A DNA stretch of 64,000 bases from Periplaneta americana (lineage: Eukaryota; Arthropoda; Insecta; Blattodea; Blattidae), in assembly GCF_040183065.1 (NCBI RefSeq), contig NW_027185565.1, forward strand, positions 1,531,501-1,595,500, read 5' to 3'. The position numbers and the translations under genes are program-made. The notes beneath the pieces are model-generated. The model saw only the letters and a program-made list of their open reading frames with translations, had not been told where the DNA came from and made no database searches. Positions 1 to 11,903 of the stretch are shown piece after piece; the stretch's first letter is position 1, and each line of letters begins with the position of its first letter.

Positions 1-158
1 GAAAATGGACGTAACTGATTAGCTACAAAATACGGGGAGGGGGAGAAGTGCAGCGACCTGATCCGGAGGAGTTAGAAACGCGATGGTACCAACTAGGAGG
101 AGAAGTGATAGAAGTCTAGGCACGAAAATGTGATAGCCAATTTGGCTGTTTGAAGATT
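1..158 (-). repeat. Reversed fragment of Penelope-like element 3' sequence
   Basis: This block is the reverse complement, with small indels, of 14979-15117, which lies just after the GIY-YIG reading frame of the Penelope-like element. Shared words include CGTAACTGATTAGC, CGACCTGATCCGGAGGAG and GTCTAGGCACGAAA. The match stops at 158, so the Penelope coding part is not present here. The block continues off the left edge, so its full extent is unknown. Confidence 0.75.
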
Positions 159-333
159 CGAACGCGTAAGGATTAATCATCTTAACGGCAATAGCCAATT
201 TGATTATTTTTATCAGATCAGGAGACCAGCCGATTGGCTCTTTGATGACTCCATTGATCTGTAGAAGGGGACGATTAAATTCTATTAGAGCCCGAGTTCG
301 ATGTGAATAATCATTAATTTTGAGCCGTCACCA

Positions 334-2421
334 ATGTCTTGGGAAGTGAATGCAGGTCCGTCGAGAAGAAGTGGTCGATACATTATATTGCCGGGTGGCA
401 TTGCGATGACCAGGAGGAGTGGGGGCGCGGACCGCAGTAGTCACGGACGACAAAGGCGTCCAGATCTTCACCATTCCTACCACGACCAAGAAAGGGAAGA
501 AGAAAGGAAAGCCTACGACAAATGACTCCAAAAGAACAACACAGGACTAACTAACAACAGACTTTCAAGACTCTATTGACCGACCAACCAAGCTGACATC
601 ACTAGACCCATGGACTGAACTGAGAAACTGGCAATCTGAAAGAGCTAACCGATCGGTAATGGTCGAAGACGCTGACCCAGACTTACTAACGACACTATTC
701 CCTTCGCACCGAGCCCACACTCTGCCGCTAGGACCACGAACGAGAGTCTACACTATCTCATCAAGACGCAAATTACAGAACTCGACGAAAGCAGACCCGA
801 AACAACAGGGGAAAACAGCCCTCTCTACGACGCCACCGACTGCAACGGTACAAGTACCTTGGACACTACCGAAAGAGCCAGCGGCACCATCCCGCCCTAT
901 GAAACCTAACCGGCCCTCAGCAGGTACGTTCGCCGAACCTACCGACCCGAAACCCTACTCATGCATCACATACAGGATTCCTACTTCTCCTCCACTACAA
1001 GCGAATCGGCGTCTTCCGAAGATTCAAATGGATCCGAAGGAGAGGAAGATAGAGACTGGTTGAAGGCCAAGTCACGGCGCAGAACGACTCCACCTATCGC
1101 AAGATCCGTTACGACCACGGCAGCCGAGAAGGACACTCCACCACCTGCTCCCCCGACTACCCAGGCGCCCAAATCTCCACCCAACCTGAACAACCCTACC
1201 GCAAGTGAACGGCCAAGGACCAGAGCGACTGTTAAAATCATCAGACACACGATTGACAATATTAACCCTCATTTCATTCAGAAACTCATACGACAGAACA
1301 ACCTGACTATGGAAACACCTAGACAGTACTGGGCTCACTCTACAGGAACGACCACACTCAACTTCCCGACGATTGTCGAGGAGGAGCAATTTGTAAACCA
1401 TTCCGGCCAATACTTTTGGACCGTACGCTTAGATATTCATCATCCTTTCATCTGCTAACCCAGGACAGAGACAACCACGAAACCGGGAGATCAGTGTCGT
1501 CATGAAAAATGTCGGCACGCAGATCCCGGAGGACGAATTGGCGTAGATTCTATGCGAAAAATACCCTGGAATCAAATGCATTTCCAGAATAACTTCCGCT
1601 TACACTAACAACCGACGCAGATGATTAGATTTATAGTACAAGACGTGACCATAGCCGACCAACGTCTAGGTGGAATAAACATAGCCGGACGCAATTACAA
1701 AGTCGAGCCTTCACACGAGACGTTATTCCACAGACCATGTACCATCTGCGCCCAGTATGGACACAACAAAACCGACTGCAAAAACGACAAGACGTGCTTC
1801 ACTTGCGGCAACAATCCCGACTCCTGTAAACACCTATCAGACAAAAAATTCAAGTTCTGCGCCAGCTGCAAGAGCGAGACCCATTATACGGGCCAGGCAC
1901 GCTGTCCAAACTACCCCGAACATACCGCAACCCAACAAACACAAACCCACGTACCGGTAGAAATACCTAAACAGATCCCACTCCCTAGTCATAAACAATT
2001 CCAATCCACACTAATCCAGCTCCAATGACCTAGACCAGGATTATCGTGTGCTAGGGCGGTAAACAATACAACGACAACGACGACAGAACCTACAGCCCCG
2101 ACTCAGAATGACACCGAACAGCATGTGGAAACGGCTCTAAAATGTGCTAAGCAGAAATTAGAAGCCTACATAGACCATCAAATGTGCAGACTGTGAGATG
2201 AAATCGTGATGTTCACGATTTCACTCCTCACAACAGACGCCAAACGCAAGAAAAGACAGACGACATTAGCAACTGCTAATCAAAGCGCAAGAAGACTACT
2301 ACGGAGACTAGTAGCACACCACTTTGTGGGTAATAGACTACAATTTTCCCTGGCCCTTTATAGGGCCGCCCAAGAAACGCAAGGTACAACCAGCTGTGAT
2401 AGTAGCAACATCCAGCCTTAA
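334..2421 (+). pseudogene. Broken LINE ORF1 (gag-like RNA-binding protein)
   Basis: Pieces of one gag-like protein lie on the plus strand (659-1063, 961-1458, about 1490-1620, 1621-2028, 2206-2421). A segment around 1490-1690 reads VVMKNVGTQIPEDELA, a stop, then ILCEKYPGIKCISR, which resembles an RRM-like fold seen in LINE gags. It is followed at 1735-1915 by three zinc-knuckle units: CTICAQYGHNKTDC, then CFTCGNNPDSC, then CASCKSETHYTGQARC. This order is known from ORF1 of I, R1 and Loa type LINEs, which package the element's RNA. The upstream part is rich in Pro, Thr and Arg. The frame is broken by stops (1456-1458) and frameshifts. No endonuclease or reverse transcriptase follows; the sequence dissolves after about 2640. 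The exact clade cannot be set by eye. Confidence 0.7.
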
Positions 2422-3109
2422 TCACAACCCACAAAGGAAATAACAACATCCAATGTCACACGCAGCTGACTGGTGCAGCGGAAGGATTCGCCGACCCGTG
2501 CAGAGTCCATCAGACCGAAAACCAACGAGTGAAGCCGAAGCCGAGACCAGATTACAACTGCCGCGCTCCAGCAACGTCGTAACTTGAAGAGGGCAAATGT
2601 AAGACCCTAAAACAGGCAGCCCTTCGGGGCTAACACATTTCGATTCGATTCATGACGGCCTCTTTCCTTGGAATAGTAATCCTTCATTAACTCCCATCCT
2701 CTACTCAACCCCAAGCCGCGTGGCATTAATGCAAGCATTGCCAAATCTAGCAGTCATTCTAGTAGTTTACCTGATGGATTTCACCCGTTCACAGTGTGTT
2801 TTCAGACATTTGTCGAGGTGTTGAGGTGTTGTTTTATACTGTTGTGCGTTTCAATATATCTGATTTTTTTTCTTGCCGTCATTAATGAGTGTTGTAGCAG
2901 ATGATTCGCAGCCAGGCCTCCTAATTCACCTGAAGATCCAGGGCCATCACAATAGGAACAAAGGACACCGTCGAAGAAAACAGGATATGTTATTGGAAGA
3001 GGAGCTAAATTAAGAAAACAAAGTGTTAAAATTGTGTCTAATATTAGCAATTCTATCCACACACTAATCGAAAGTAGCGGCAGTGTGATTAGTAAAAATC
3101 TTAATTACT
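2422..3109. other. No gene seen; LINE 3' tail then unassigned sequence
   Basis: 2422-2640 is probably the trailing part of the gag-bearing element. The rest has only short open stretches. A plus-strand stretch near 2915-3110 reads RGAKLRKQSVKIVSNIS without stops, but I cannot tie it to a family. Confidence 0.4.
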
Positions 3110-3111
3110 TA

Positions 3112-3325
3112 GGGGAGAGTCGGGTAGTATCGGACATCGGGTAATATCGGACAGTGAGTTTCTTTCATCTACCACACGATGATAGTATCTGATTGACATG
3201 GTTACGTTTCTGTGATGTCGCATAGAGAAACGTAACCATGTCATTCAGGTACTACCATATGGTAGTAGATGAAAGAAACGCACTGTCCGATACTACCCGA
3301 TGTCCGATACTACCCGACTCTCCCG
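3112..3325. mobile_element. Palindromic TA-flanked MITE
   Basis: The 214-bp element is an almost perfect hairpin. The left end GGGGAGAGTCGGGTAG is mirrored by CTACCCGACTCTCCC at the right end, and the two arms stay complementary inward (TTTCTTTCATCTAC, CATGGTTACGTTTC) to a short loop near 3219. It is flanked by TA at 3110-3111 and 3326-3327, the duplication expected of Tc1/mariner/pogo transposition. Each arm begins with two near-identical words (TATCGGACA) about 20 bp apart. There is no coding capacity. Confidence 0.85.
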
Positions 3326-3327
3326 TA

Positions 3328-3949
3328 ACATTGAATGCAACCGGCGGCGTTGGTATTACTACAGTAAAAAAATACATTGTACATAGAAATTAAGACTTAC
3401 GGCTGACGAACTAAAAAGAATATAAACAAAACTAAAACAGAATTTGGTATAGTAGACGAATTTACATGTGATTGACTTCGTAGAACAGTATGTGAATAGT
3501 ACGAGAAAGAAATATCGCCAACAGCAAATAATCTTGCGGAAATAATTATTCTAATTGATCTGTACAGTATATTTAAGGATCCACAAAACATTTCATTCGA
3601 TTCTATCCAGTAATTTCGGAATTACAAGGGAAACGGATTTAAGAAATGTGTGTATGTTTGTATATGTCTAATGCCTACCCACTTCACTTCCGTGATTCGG
3701 GTTTCGTATACTGCGGATAGATGGTAGGACTATGACCCATTTTCATGTTGTACACCACTTCGGCGGACCACGTTATGCATGATGAGTCTGTGAAGATTTA
3801 TGTCGTGAGTGTATGTGTAAGTGTTCGTGTAAGTGTAGTGTAGGGAATGGGTGAGGATGATGGAGAGGAAGGGAGATGGCGAAACCCGATGCCGGGACGC
3901 ATTCTACTCATGCCTTGCATTAAAATTATAATTTCAGAACCAATACAGA
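3328..3949. other. No gene seen
   Basis: AT-rich sequence with a GC-richer stretch at 3670-3910 that includes GT-rich runs. It looks like interspersed repeat DNA, but I cannot name the family. Confidence 0.4.
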
Positions 3950-4197
3950 GCCACCAGCGTAGGTCAGTCGGCTAAGGCCCCTGCCTGCCGATCCGAAGTA
4001 GTACTCAGGCGTGGGTTTGATTCCCGCTTGGGCAGATTACCTGATTGGTTTTTTCCCATCCGTAAGGCGAATATCAGGTAATCTATGGCGAATTCTCGAC
4101 CTCATCTCGCCAAATAAAATCTTGCTATCACCAATCCCATCGACACTAAATAATATAGTAATTCATACATTGTTGTTAAATAAACAACTAAAAATAT
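3950..4197 (+). mobile_element. tRNA-derived SINE, family A (copy 1)
   Basis: It starts GCCACCAGCGTAGGTCAGTC (RNA polymerase III A box region) and has a B-box-like GGGTTTGATTCCCGC. The body contains ATCTATGGCGAATTCTCG, and it ends with a TTGTTAAATAAACAACTAAAA-type tail. An 8-bp target duplication AATACAGA lies at 3942-3949 and 4198-4205. Two further copies lie at 21250 and 29540. It is non-coding; mobilisation would need LINE machinery in trans. Confidence 0.85.
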
Positions 4198-4205
4198 AAT
4201 ACAGA

Positions 4206-4838
4206 TTTTTTTACCAGAATGAACTTGAATAGTTAATGAAGAAATTTAAATTTTATATCATTCCTATATATTACATAACAGAATTTTAGGGCGTCAGAAG
4301 TGTACAAGCTCCCTCAATTGATTAAATCATATTTCGTATCTCTTAACGTTCCTTAGGTCTACAGAAAATTTGCATCGACCTGAGGCAACAAAACTGGAAG
4401 AGAAACAATTTATATTCTTTTGTCGTTAAATATGATTTTTGTGTTATAAAAAACGATGCAAAAGGAATTTTTCCATGACTGGTTTCTAAACTGGTTTTTA
4501 TATCACCGTCGCTAGCAACCTAAACAGTGACCTTATTCGCAGTAGTGATTAAAATTTTTAACCGAGAGCAGTGAATTAAATATTTTTTAATCACTCTCTT
4601 CTTGACAACCAACACATTAGCAATAATAAAAGGAATATATTGTTTCATTTAAAACTTCTCCGCTAACAACAGATTACAAAGAATAGGCCTACAATTTAAA
4701 ATTAAATTTACATACCAGTAACGGATAAAATACAGTATTGTATAGCACACTAGAGTAAACAGATTTTATGAGCGCGTGGAAATTATCACCCGAGTCGAAA
4801 AGGATAAAATTTAATTTTACTCTCTTGTACTATAAATT
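4206..4838. other. No gene seen
   Basis: AT-rich sequence with no open frame, TIR or tandem repeat that I can support. Confidence 0.5.
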
Positions 4839-5407
4839 AGTGGTTCGCAACCAGTGTGTCGCGCAGCCCCATGGAGTGTGTCGCGATATTTTTGAGTTGA
4901 AAAATAAATTTAATATCGTCTAGGAAGTCTTTTACAAGGAATTTTCTTTATTTAAAACGAAGTCGTTGATATGGTACATTTTATTTTGAGACAGACTTTA
5001 CCAATGTAACTTGAACACCTGCAACAATGCTCAGTTTAATTTTTCTGCCTGGCAATAATTCAAATGAAAGTGAACATCTCCTATAATGCTTAGTAATTAG
5101 TTTAATCTTTCCACTCAGTAATTAATGGAGTTTAGAATCGACAGAACATATTGGTCAGTTTCAGTATAAACATGTGAGTGGGTGATAGTGCAATTATTTT
5201 ATCAAAATTGCTTTATTTAGAGTTTTTATGGACAAATTTTTAATTAAAGAAACTGAATCTGTATTAAGTTCTGGGTTAGATGACAGCAGTGCTAATTCAA
5301 ATAATATGATCGAAAGTTCTCTTCATGGTTCGCAAAAACGTACTGCGTTTGGTAAATATTATAGTGATGATTACTATCACTCTGGTGGACCTACCTACGA
5401 ACAGTAG
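4839..5407 (+). mobile_element. 5' part of a hAT element
   Basis: The left end AGTGGTTCGCAACCAGTGTG followed by TCGCG matches the well-known hAT terminus CAGTGGTTCTCAACC...GTCGCG, lacking only the first base. A hAT-like transposase start follows at 5228. No matching right terminus is visible, so this is a truncated copy. Confidence 0.65.
5228..5407 (+). pseudogene. hAT transposase N-terminus (ZBED-like), truncated
   Basis: A 59-codon frame begins MDKFLIKETESVLSS and runs through KRTAFGKYYSDDYYHSGG to a stop at 5405-5407. The opening MDKFL and the (R/K)KYxxxY(L/Y) stretch are characteristic of the N-terminus of ZBED5-type hAT transposases, before the RNase H-like catalytic core. No BED zinc finger or catalytic residues remain, and the downstream sequence is unrelated. 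The family assignment rests on this short N-terminus plus the upstream hAT terminus. Confidence 0.6.
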
Positions 5408-6069
5408 CACGCGGCGGAAGACCTGCATGTTGAAGCTGATCACTGATGTTGATCACTGGTTCACCAACACTACATTGCGAAGTTACTTCGTGCAATGCCA
5501 GTGATTTTTAAAGTCGGCCGTCCCCACTACTTATCACCAGGCTTCGGATCTGGGCACAGAAACGCATTAAGTTCAGAACGCACGGACGATAGTGTTCTGT
5601 TGGTCGAGTGGACTGGGAGGTGGAGCGTGCCGTTACTTCGTGTCTCAACATGTAAACAGTCCGTCATAGTACGGCACAAAATATATTTCACCCTGTATAG
5701 ATGCAGTACATACAGTACATTCCTTATGTAGACAATAAGTGTCTACTATTAAAGTATTAACGTGAGTTGTAACCTTCAATCAGGTGTCCCTACGTCGAAG
5801 CCTGTTAAATATACCGCAGCCAAGCAGCAATACACACAACGGTAATACACATTACGGACTCACCTGTGCTGTTGTATGATCCCACACCGGTCATGATGTC
5901 ATTTATACTCCGTGTACTCTAAACCTCATACTGGTTAGTCTGTGTCCCTAGGCCGAAGCCTGCTTATTACTTATCCTGCCCTTCTAAATCACACAGGTGC
6001 AGTATGTATAATAGCTGTCCCTCCGTACCCCGCATGAGTCAGGTGCCTACGTAACTAAAGGCCAATGTA
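5408..6069. other. No gene seen; possible Tc1-type terminus at 5688-5700
   Basis: A moderately GC-rich block at 5408-5700 ends with CACCCTGTATA, the same word that ends the DD41D transposon at 38966, so it may be the end of a small related element; no partner terminus was found. At 5781-5970 two diverged copies of TGTCCCTANGNCGAAGCCTG occur about 155 bp apart. The open frame at 5495-5731 resembles nothing I know. Confidence 0.35.
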
Positions 6070-6438
6070 GGGGAAACCCGGGCTACGCGGATAAGCTAAG
6101 AACAAACAATGCCAGAGGCTATATTTTGGTGCTCCCGAAATAAAATCTTCATGACTTTGGTTGTGACACATGTTGTCCATATATATAAAAAACAGGAATT
6201 CGTTTCTCGTACCTACGGACAGTGATATGATTTGAGAAAGAAAATACAGTTAATTATTCGCTTTACCCATGTATCCGGGCAAAGCGAATAATTAACCCGG
6301 GCAAAGTGAATATCCCTATAACATTTTCACATTTCTACTTAATGTTTATTCACTGATAATAAAATTAAATCAACACATAGGGTAAGGTTGCTATCAATGG
6401 GCTGGTTCCTTCGATGGGCCGGCTCGATTTATCCGTAA

Positions 6439-7194
6439 TGTGACAGCTGCAACGCGGTTCGAACACGCGTCCGATAGGGCGCGCGGCAGACGAAACGCTG
6501 GTACGGGGAGCATCTGCATGCTGAAGGGCAGAGGAGGTGTATTAAGTCAACGCGGCGAGGAGAGAGTGCGCGCGCAGCTGCTACTTGCGGAGTGAAGGGG
6601 GGACGGACCTCCCGAATTGTCGAGAGAAGTCCGTCCGAAGTGGAGATATCCAGATAATTCGAGAGGACATCCGTAGAAATTTCTCGTAACTATGATTTTG
6701 CTATAAAAGAAGAAACGCGAGCAAACTTGAGCAGTTTTCAGTTTATTCAGCCATTTAGTGAGTAAGTCAGAGCAAGCAAGCCAGTTCGACTCGAGTGTGC
6801 GTCCGCAACTGGTCAGCATTCGAAGGCCTGAGTTCGAGTGCAGTGGACCGCAGTTGGAGGGACCTGAGTTCGAGTACAGTGGACTGTCTCTGAAGGTCTG
6901 TGGTTCGAGATACTGTGAACACGAGTGACTGAGCTAGAAGAACTGTGAACTGAGAACTGACAGTTCTGATTTGTAATTAGTTCTTTGTAAATATTAGTTA
7001 AGACTAACAGTTCATTGTTGTTCGTAATAGTCCAAGTAAATTGTCATTGTCGTTTGTGGAGTGCAATAACGAACGCTGTGTTGCTGTGCGGAGAGCAAAT
7101 CCCATTGTTGACGGGAGTGAAGTTAAATTGTAGAGAGTGAATAGTTATTGTTGCGATAATAAATTATATTGTTGTCTAGAAATAAAACGTTACA
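6439..7194 (+). repeat. 5' LTR of the Gypsy element
   Basis: It begins TGTGACAGCTGCAACG and ends AATAAAACGTTACA, with the usual TG...CA ends. It carries two copies of a repeat around CTGAGTTCGAGT[A/G]CAGTGGAC at 6829-6890; the 3' LTR has three. Confidence 0.93.
6702..6744 (+). promoter_or_regulatory. LTR core promoter (TATA box and initiator-like TCAGTT)
   Basis: TATAAAAG at 6702-6709 is followed at 6738 by TCAGTT, an arthropod initiator-like word. The spacing is a little longer than usual. The same pair occurs in the 3' LTR (TATAAAAG at 12167). An AATAAA near the LTR end (7181) could serve for 3' processing. Confidence 0.5.
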
Positions 7195-7195
7195 T

Positions 7196-7211
7196 TGGTG
7201 TCAGAACCGGC
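7196..7211 (+). other. Primer-binding site
   Basis: TGGTGTCAGAACCGGC begins one base after the 5' LTR and is complementary to a tRNA 3' end finishing TGACACCA. That ending suits several leucine tRNAs; the exact tRNA is inferred. Confidence 0.65.
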
Positions 7212-7223
7212 ATATTATCGACA

Positions 7224-8487
7224 ATGGAGAAACTACAGCAGATCCTGCAAGCCATCGCGGAAATGAAAGCTGAAATGAAGAACGACATAAGTGAAGCAAA
7301 AGCAGATATGAACAAACACATTATTGAGGTTAAGAACGACATAAGTGGAGTGAAAACGGAAATGAAAAGTAACATAAGCGGAGTGAAAGACGACGTCACT
7401 ACGCAAATTAAAAGCGTTTCGGCCCACGTAGATGGAATTGTCGCCATCGTGAAAGACGAACTTAAGGCCGATTTGGATAAACTAAACCAGAATTTTACAA
7501 CTATAAACGACACAGTAGCCGAGTTGAGACAGGATGTAGACCATTTTGACGGCAAAATTCGCGCCCTCGAACGTCGTCAAGAGGAAACGATTGTGCTCAT
7601 GGACCAACATGCTGTAGAAAACAAGCACATCCTCGCGTTGGTGGATCGCCAGGCTAGAGAACAGAAACAGATAATTGCCGAGGAGGTTCAACGGGCGGTG
7701 GAAAATTTGGCGACAAAATTGAGGATTTCACGTAGAGGTCCTGCAGAACCATCGCCTTCAGCCAGATATTACAACGTCAAGACGCCGAAGTTCGACGGTA
7801 CGACGTCTTGGGTGATATTCCGTCGCCAGTTCGAGGGCATATCAGAGCACAATGGATGGACGCCGGCAGAGAAAACTACTCAGCTGCTGGCCGCGCTTCA
7901 GGGAGAGGCGTCGGAGATTCTTCACAGCGTTCCAGAAGATGGGACAGCCGCCGAGATAATGGCGGCCTTGGAGGGACGTTATGGTGACCATCAACTTGCG
8001 GCAGCATTCAGGACCCAACTGAAAACGAGAGTCCAACAGTCAGGCGAGTCTCTGCAAGAATTTGAAATGGCGATGGAACAACTGGCCCATAAGGCCCTCA
8101 GGGGCCTACCTACTGAATTCATCGCTGGAGAGGCGGCCTACACCTTCGGCAGCGGAGTTCGAGACCCGGAAATAAGACAACAGCTACTCTTGGCAGAGCA
8201 TCGCAACATCAACGCAGCTCTGACGGCGGACCTCAGGATGGAGGCAGCAAAGTTGACGGCGAACGTCTCGACGTCGCGCCGGATTAGGTGTGTGGCGGCG
8301 GCCGACGTCGAGGAGCGTCAACCAGTCACCCGAGCGCCGAAGACGAGGATTGCCCATCTGCTGGTCCTGCTGCGAACCTGGACACCTGAAGAAGGACTGT
8401 GACCGATGTGGTCACAAACAGGAAAACTATAAGGGGCCGATGCGAGGAGGGGCACGTCGGCGCCGTCATCACCATCCCCTCGGCTGA
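7224..8487 (+). pseudogene. gag: Gypsy gag (capsid/nucleocapsid), frameshifted
   Basis: The start ATG at 7224 (MEKLQQILQ) lies 28 bp after the primer-binding site begins. Residues 1-100 are a long coiled coil of repeated units such as AEMKNDISEAKADMNK and VKNDISGVKTEMKSNIS. A capsid-like region follows around the stretch FDGTTSWVIFRRQFEG. In the first frame the protein ends at 8402, but the zinc knuckle CWSCCEPGHLKKDC (CX2CX4HX4C) lies in the neighbouring frame (8290-8487), so a frameshift sits at about 8290-8340. The protein would coat element RNA in the cytoplasm. Pol starts immediately downstream in the element. Confidence 0.85.
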
Positions 8488-8489
8488 TC

Positions 8490-11400
8490 TTGAAGACGGT
8501 TAACAGAAGATGCGACAATAGGCTGATTGCTGACGGATGGATAAGAGGCCGCCCATGCAGAATACTGGTAGACACCGGGGCGTCGCTCACTATCGCCAGA
8601 CCGGAAGTCGTGTGTGGCCTACCTGGGAGGACGCCGCTGCGGCGGTATGAGCTACAGGCGAGAACCTGCCCATCCAAAAAGAGGTTTTTCTGGATCTCAC
8701 ATTGGGAATGAGGAGACAGGTGATGTGGGTGTTCGTCGCCAACATCACTGAAGCCGTCATCCTGGGACTCGACGCCATGCGGATCTTCGCTGCAACGGTG
8801 GACGTCCGGCGCCGTATCCTCCGTTTTGGTCAGGATGAAGTGTTCCTGAGGGATGTCGAAGACCAACCCATGGCCAGCAGACTCACCTTGGAGAATCATG
8901 TGACAATCCCGGCAGGCTGTGCGATGGTGGTGACGGCAAGACTGGAAGGACAACCTAAGAGAAACCTGCTCCTCGATTCGCAAACAACTCCGATAGATGA
9001 GGTTTATGTGGCTAGATGCCTACTCCGGAACAAGAAGGTGGTAACGGTGAGGGTCCTGAATGTCACCAATCGGGACAAGGAGGTGCCTAGTGCAACTGTA
9101 TTAGGTAGCGTCGAGCCGGTGGTGTCTGTGACATCTCTGGCACATAACGAGGAGTGTCACCGACCACGTCCAGATCTAGACCCATCACTGAAAGAGCTGG
9201 CTCAAGAATTGGCGGAGAATTTAAGCGAAGGAGAAAGAAGACAAGTCCACGATTTGCTTACAGAATTACAAGACGTGTTCAGTCTGTCTGAAAACGACTA
9301 CGGAAGAACGGAGAAAGTTCAGCACGGCATCGACACCGGAAATGCCCGCCCAATCAGACAACCGCCTCGACGCGTCCCTCTAGCTTAACAGAGAGAGATT
9401 GACAGCCAACTGGAGGGCATGAAAGCAAGAGGGGTCATCGAGGAATCCGACAGCCTTTGGTCATCACCTGTGGTGGTGGTGAAGAAGAAGAATGGGGACC
9501 TGCGTTTCCGCGTGGATTTCGGAAGACTGAATGACGTCACCAAGAAGGACTGCTTTCCGCTTCCACGAGTTGACGACACCTTGGACACCCTGGCCGAAGC
9601 AGAGTGGTTTTCGACGTTGGATCTCAAGTCAGGATACAGGCAGGTGGCGCTACATCCTGAGGACAAGGAGAAAACGGCATTCTCTACAGGCCAGGGACTA
9701 TGGCAGTTCACCGTTATGCCGTTCGGCCTCTGGAACGCAACGGCTACATTCCAGAGACTAATGGAGTCCGTAATGAGAGGCCTGACATACGAAACCTGTT
9801 TGCTGTACCTTGGTGACGTCATCGTGGTGGGCAAGACTTTCGGCGAACAGCTGTTGAACCTGAGGAAAGTGTTCGAGAGACTGCGACAAGCCAGACTGAA
9901 GTTGAACCCGAAGAATTGTCATCTATTCCAGAAGAAGGTCAGCTACCTGGGGCACGTATTAGGGACCAATGGAGTGGCCACGGACCCGGAGAAGCTACAA
10001 GCCGTCAGAGGATGGCCGTGACCGAGGGACAAGCAGGAGTTGCGCCGCTTTCTCGGCCTCTGCACTTATTACAGAAGGTTCGTAGCTGGGTACGCCAACA
10101 TCGCTAAGCCTCTAACCCATCTGACCGAGGAGAAACGACAATTCCAGTGGACTGAAGAGGCGGAGTCATCCTTCCAGTCACTGAAAGATGCGCTTTGCAC
10201 TGCTCCTGTACTGGGATATCCCATCCCTGGAAGGAAGTTCACGCTCGACACGGACGCTAGCAACGTAGGCATTGGCGGAGTACTCTCTCAGGAACAGGAC
10301 GGGCAAGAGAGGGTGATTGCCTACTTCAGCCGAACACTATCCAAGGCTGAGATAAAACTACTGTGTGACGCGTAGACAACATCTTGCCATTGTGGAAGCC
10401 CTGAAGCATTTCCACAAGTACTTATATGGCCAGGAATGCCATCTGAGGACAGACCATTCTTCACTCACCTGGCTATTGGGCTTCAAGAATCTGGAGGGGA
10501 AGACCGCCCGTTGGGTTCAACGACTGCAAGAGTACAACTTCACCTCTGAACACCGCCAAGGAAAGAAACATTCCAACGCTGATGCTCTATCACGACGCCC
10601 GTGCCCGCATGGCTGCAAACACTGCCTGAAAGTAGAAGAGCGGGATGACGCCCACGCAGTCGGAGCAATTGTCGCCCAGCCGAACCAAGGATGGGATAAC
10701 GCCGCCATAAGGAGGGAGCAGCTGGAGGACCCAAACATTGGACAGCTACTGCGTGATGTGGAGTCCGGCCAGAGACCAGTATGGGCCGATATCGCCAACC
10801 GTCCTGCCCAGGAGCATGGTGAAGGAAGTGCTGGAGGAGACTCATGCTGGAGTGACTGGAGGCCACCTGGGAGCCAACAAGACACTGGACAAGTTAAGGC
10901 AGATAGTCTACTGTTTGCATCAGAGAACCGGCACAGAACTATGGTGCCGAAGATGCGACACCTGTGCAGCCAGTCGCGGACCAAGGTTACGCAGCAGGGG
11001 TGCCATGCAGCAGTACAACGTGGTAGCTCCTTTTGAGAGTATCGCCATCGACGTTGCTGGACCATTTCTGGCCACGGATCGCGGGAACCGCTACCTGCTA
11101 GTCGCCATGGATTACTTCTCAAAATGGCCAGAGGTGTACGCAATTCCGAACCAAGAGGCTTCGACAGTGGCCGACGCGCTGCTTGACAACTTCATCTGCC
11201 GATTCGGGGTGCCCCGGGAATTGCATAGCGATCAGGGTCGCAACTTCGAATCCAACCTGATGGGAGAATTGCTCGAGCAACTGGGGGTGCATAAAACCAG
11301 GGCCACTCCCCTCCACCCACAATCCGATGGTATGGTGGAACGCTACATCTAAACCGTGGAAGAGCATCTGCGGAAGGTGGTGTCCAACCATTAACGAGAC

Positions 11401-11892
11401 TGGGATGCCAGAGTCCCACTGTTCCTTTTGGCCTACAGAGTTTCGGTCCACGATACAACAGGGATGATACCGGCATACATGGTCTTCGGAAGAGAGCTGC
11501 GCCTGCCCTGTCATCTGCTGTTTGGCACGCCACCCAGCGCCGACCAGCCAGCAACTGACTATGTGGCAGATCTCACCGAGAAGTTGAATGGAGTTCACCA
11601 ACTGGCCAGAGAGCACCTCAAGATGGCCAGCGACAGGATGAAAGTCCGCTACGACTGATTAGCCAACTCTGCAGGATTCCAGGAGGTCGACCTCGTGTGG
11701 CTGTATCGACCTACCAGGACCAATGGGAAATCACCAAAGCTGCAGCGTGCCTGGGATGGACCATACCGCTTGGTGACCCGGATCAACGACGTGGTGTACC
11801 GCATCCAGCGACAACCTCGAGGGAAGATGATGATGGTGCATCTGGGCCGATTAGCAGCCTACCAAGGGACTGCCCGGGACGAGCAGCCCTAA
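8490..11892 (+). pseudogene. pol: Gypsy pol: protease, RT, RNase H, integrase, with many breaks
   Basis: In order: aspartic protease with active-site VDTGAS at about 8567-8584 and the later ILGLDAM; reverse transcriptase at about 9390-10020 with STLDLKSGYRQV and MPFGL; RNase H with TLDTDAS and RTDHSSL at 10040-10590; integrase with an HHCC zinc region near 10840-10970, DVAGP and HSDQGRNF, then a GPY-type WDGPYRLV at about 11756. Breaks seen: in-frame stops at 9386-9388, 10019-10021, 11350-11352, about 11392 and 11656-11658; frame changes near 8700, 10365 and 10790-10815, the last probably with a small deletion. The RT catalytic box reads YLGD where the family has YLDD, so the second-strand enzyme would be dead even without the stops. 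The copy is inactive. Confidence 0.92.
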
Positions 11893-11900
11893 GGAGGGAG
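11891..11900 (+). other. Polypurine tract
   Basis: AAGGAGGGAG sits three bases before the 3' LTR, where plus-strand synthesis is primed. It overlaps the end of pol. Confidence 0.7.
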
Positions 11901-11903
11901 CAA

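Noticed and set aside
2802-3062. An 86-codon minus-strand frame
   Set aside because: No known motif; opposite-strand reading is equally open, so there is no coding signal.
5495-5731. A 78-codon plus-strand frame
   Set aside because: No recognisable domain; it lies in a repeat-like block ending in a Tc1-type terminus word.
9385-11616. Several long minus-strand open frames opposite Gypsy pol
   Set aside because: They are antisense shadows of GC-rich pol coding sequence; the plus strand has the recognisable enzyme motifs.
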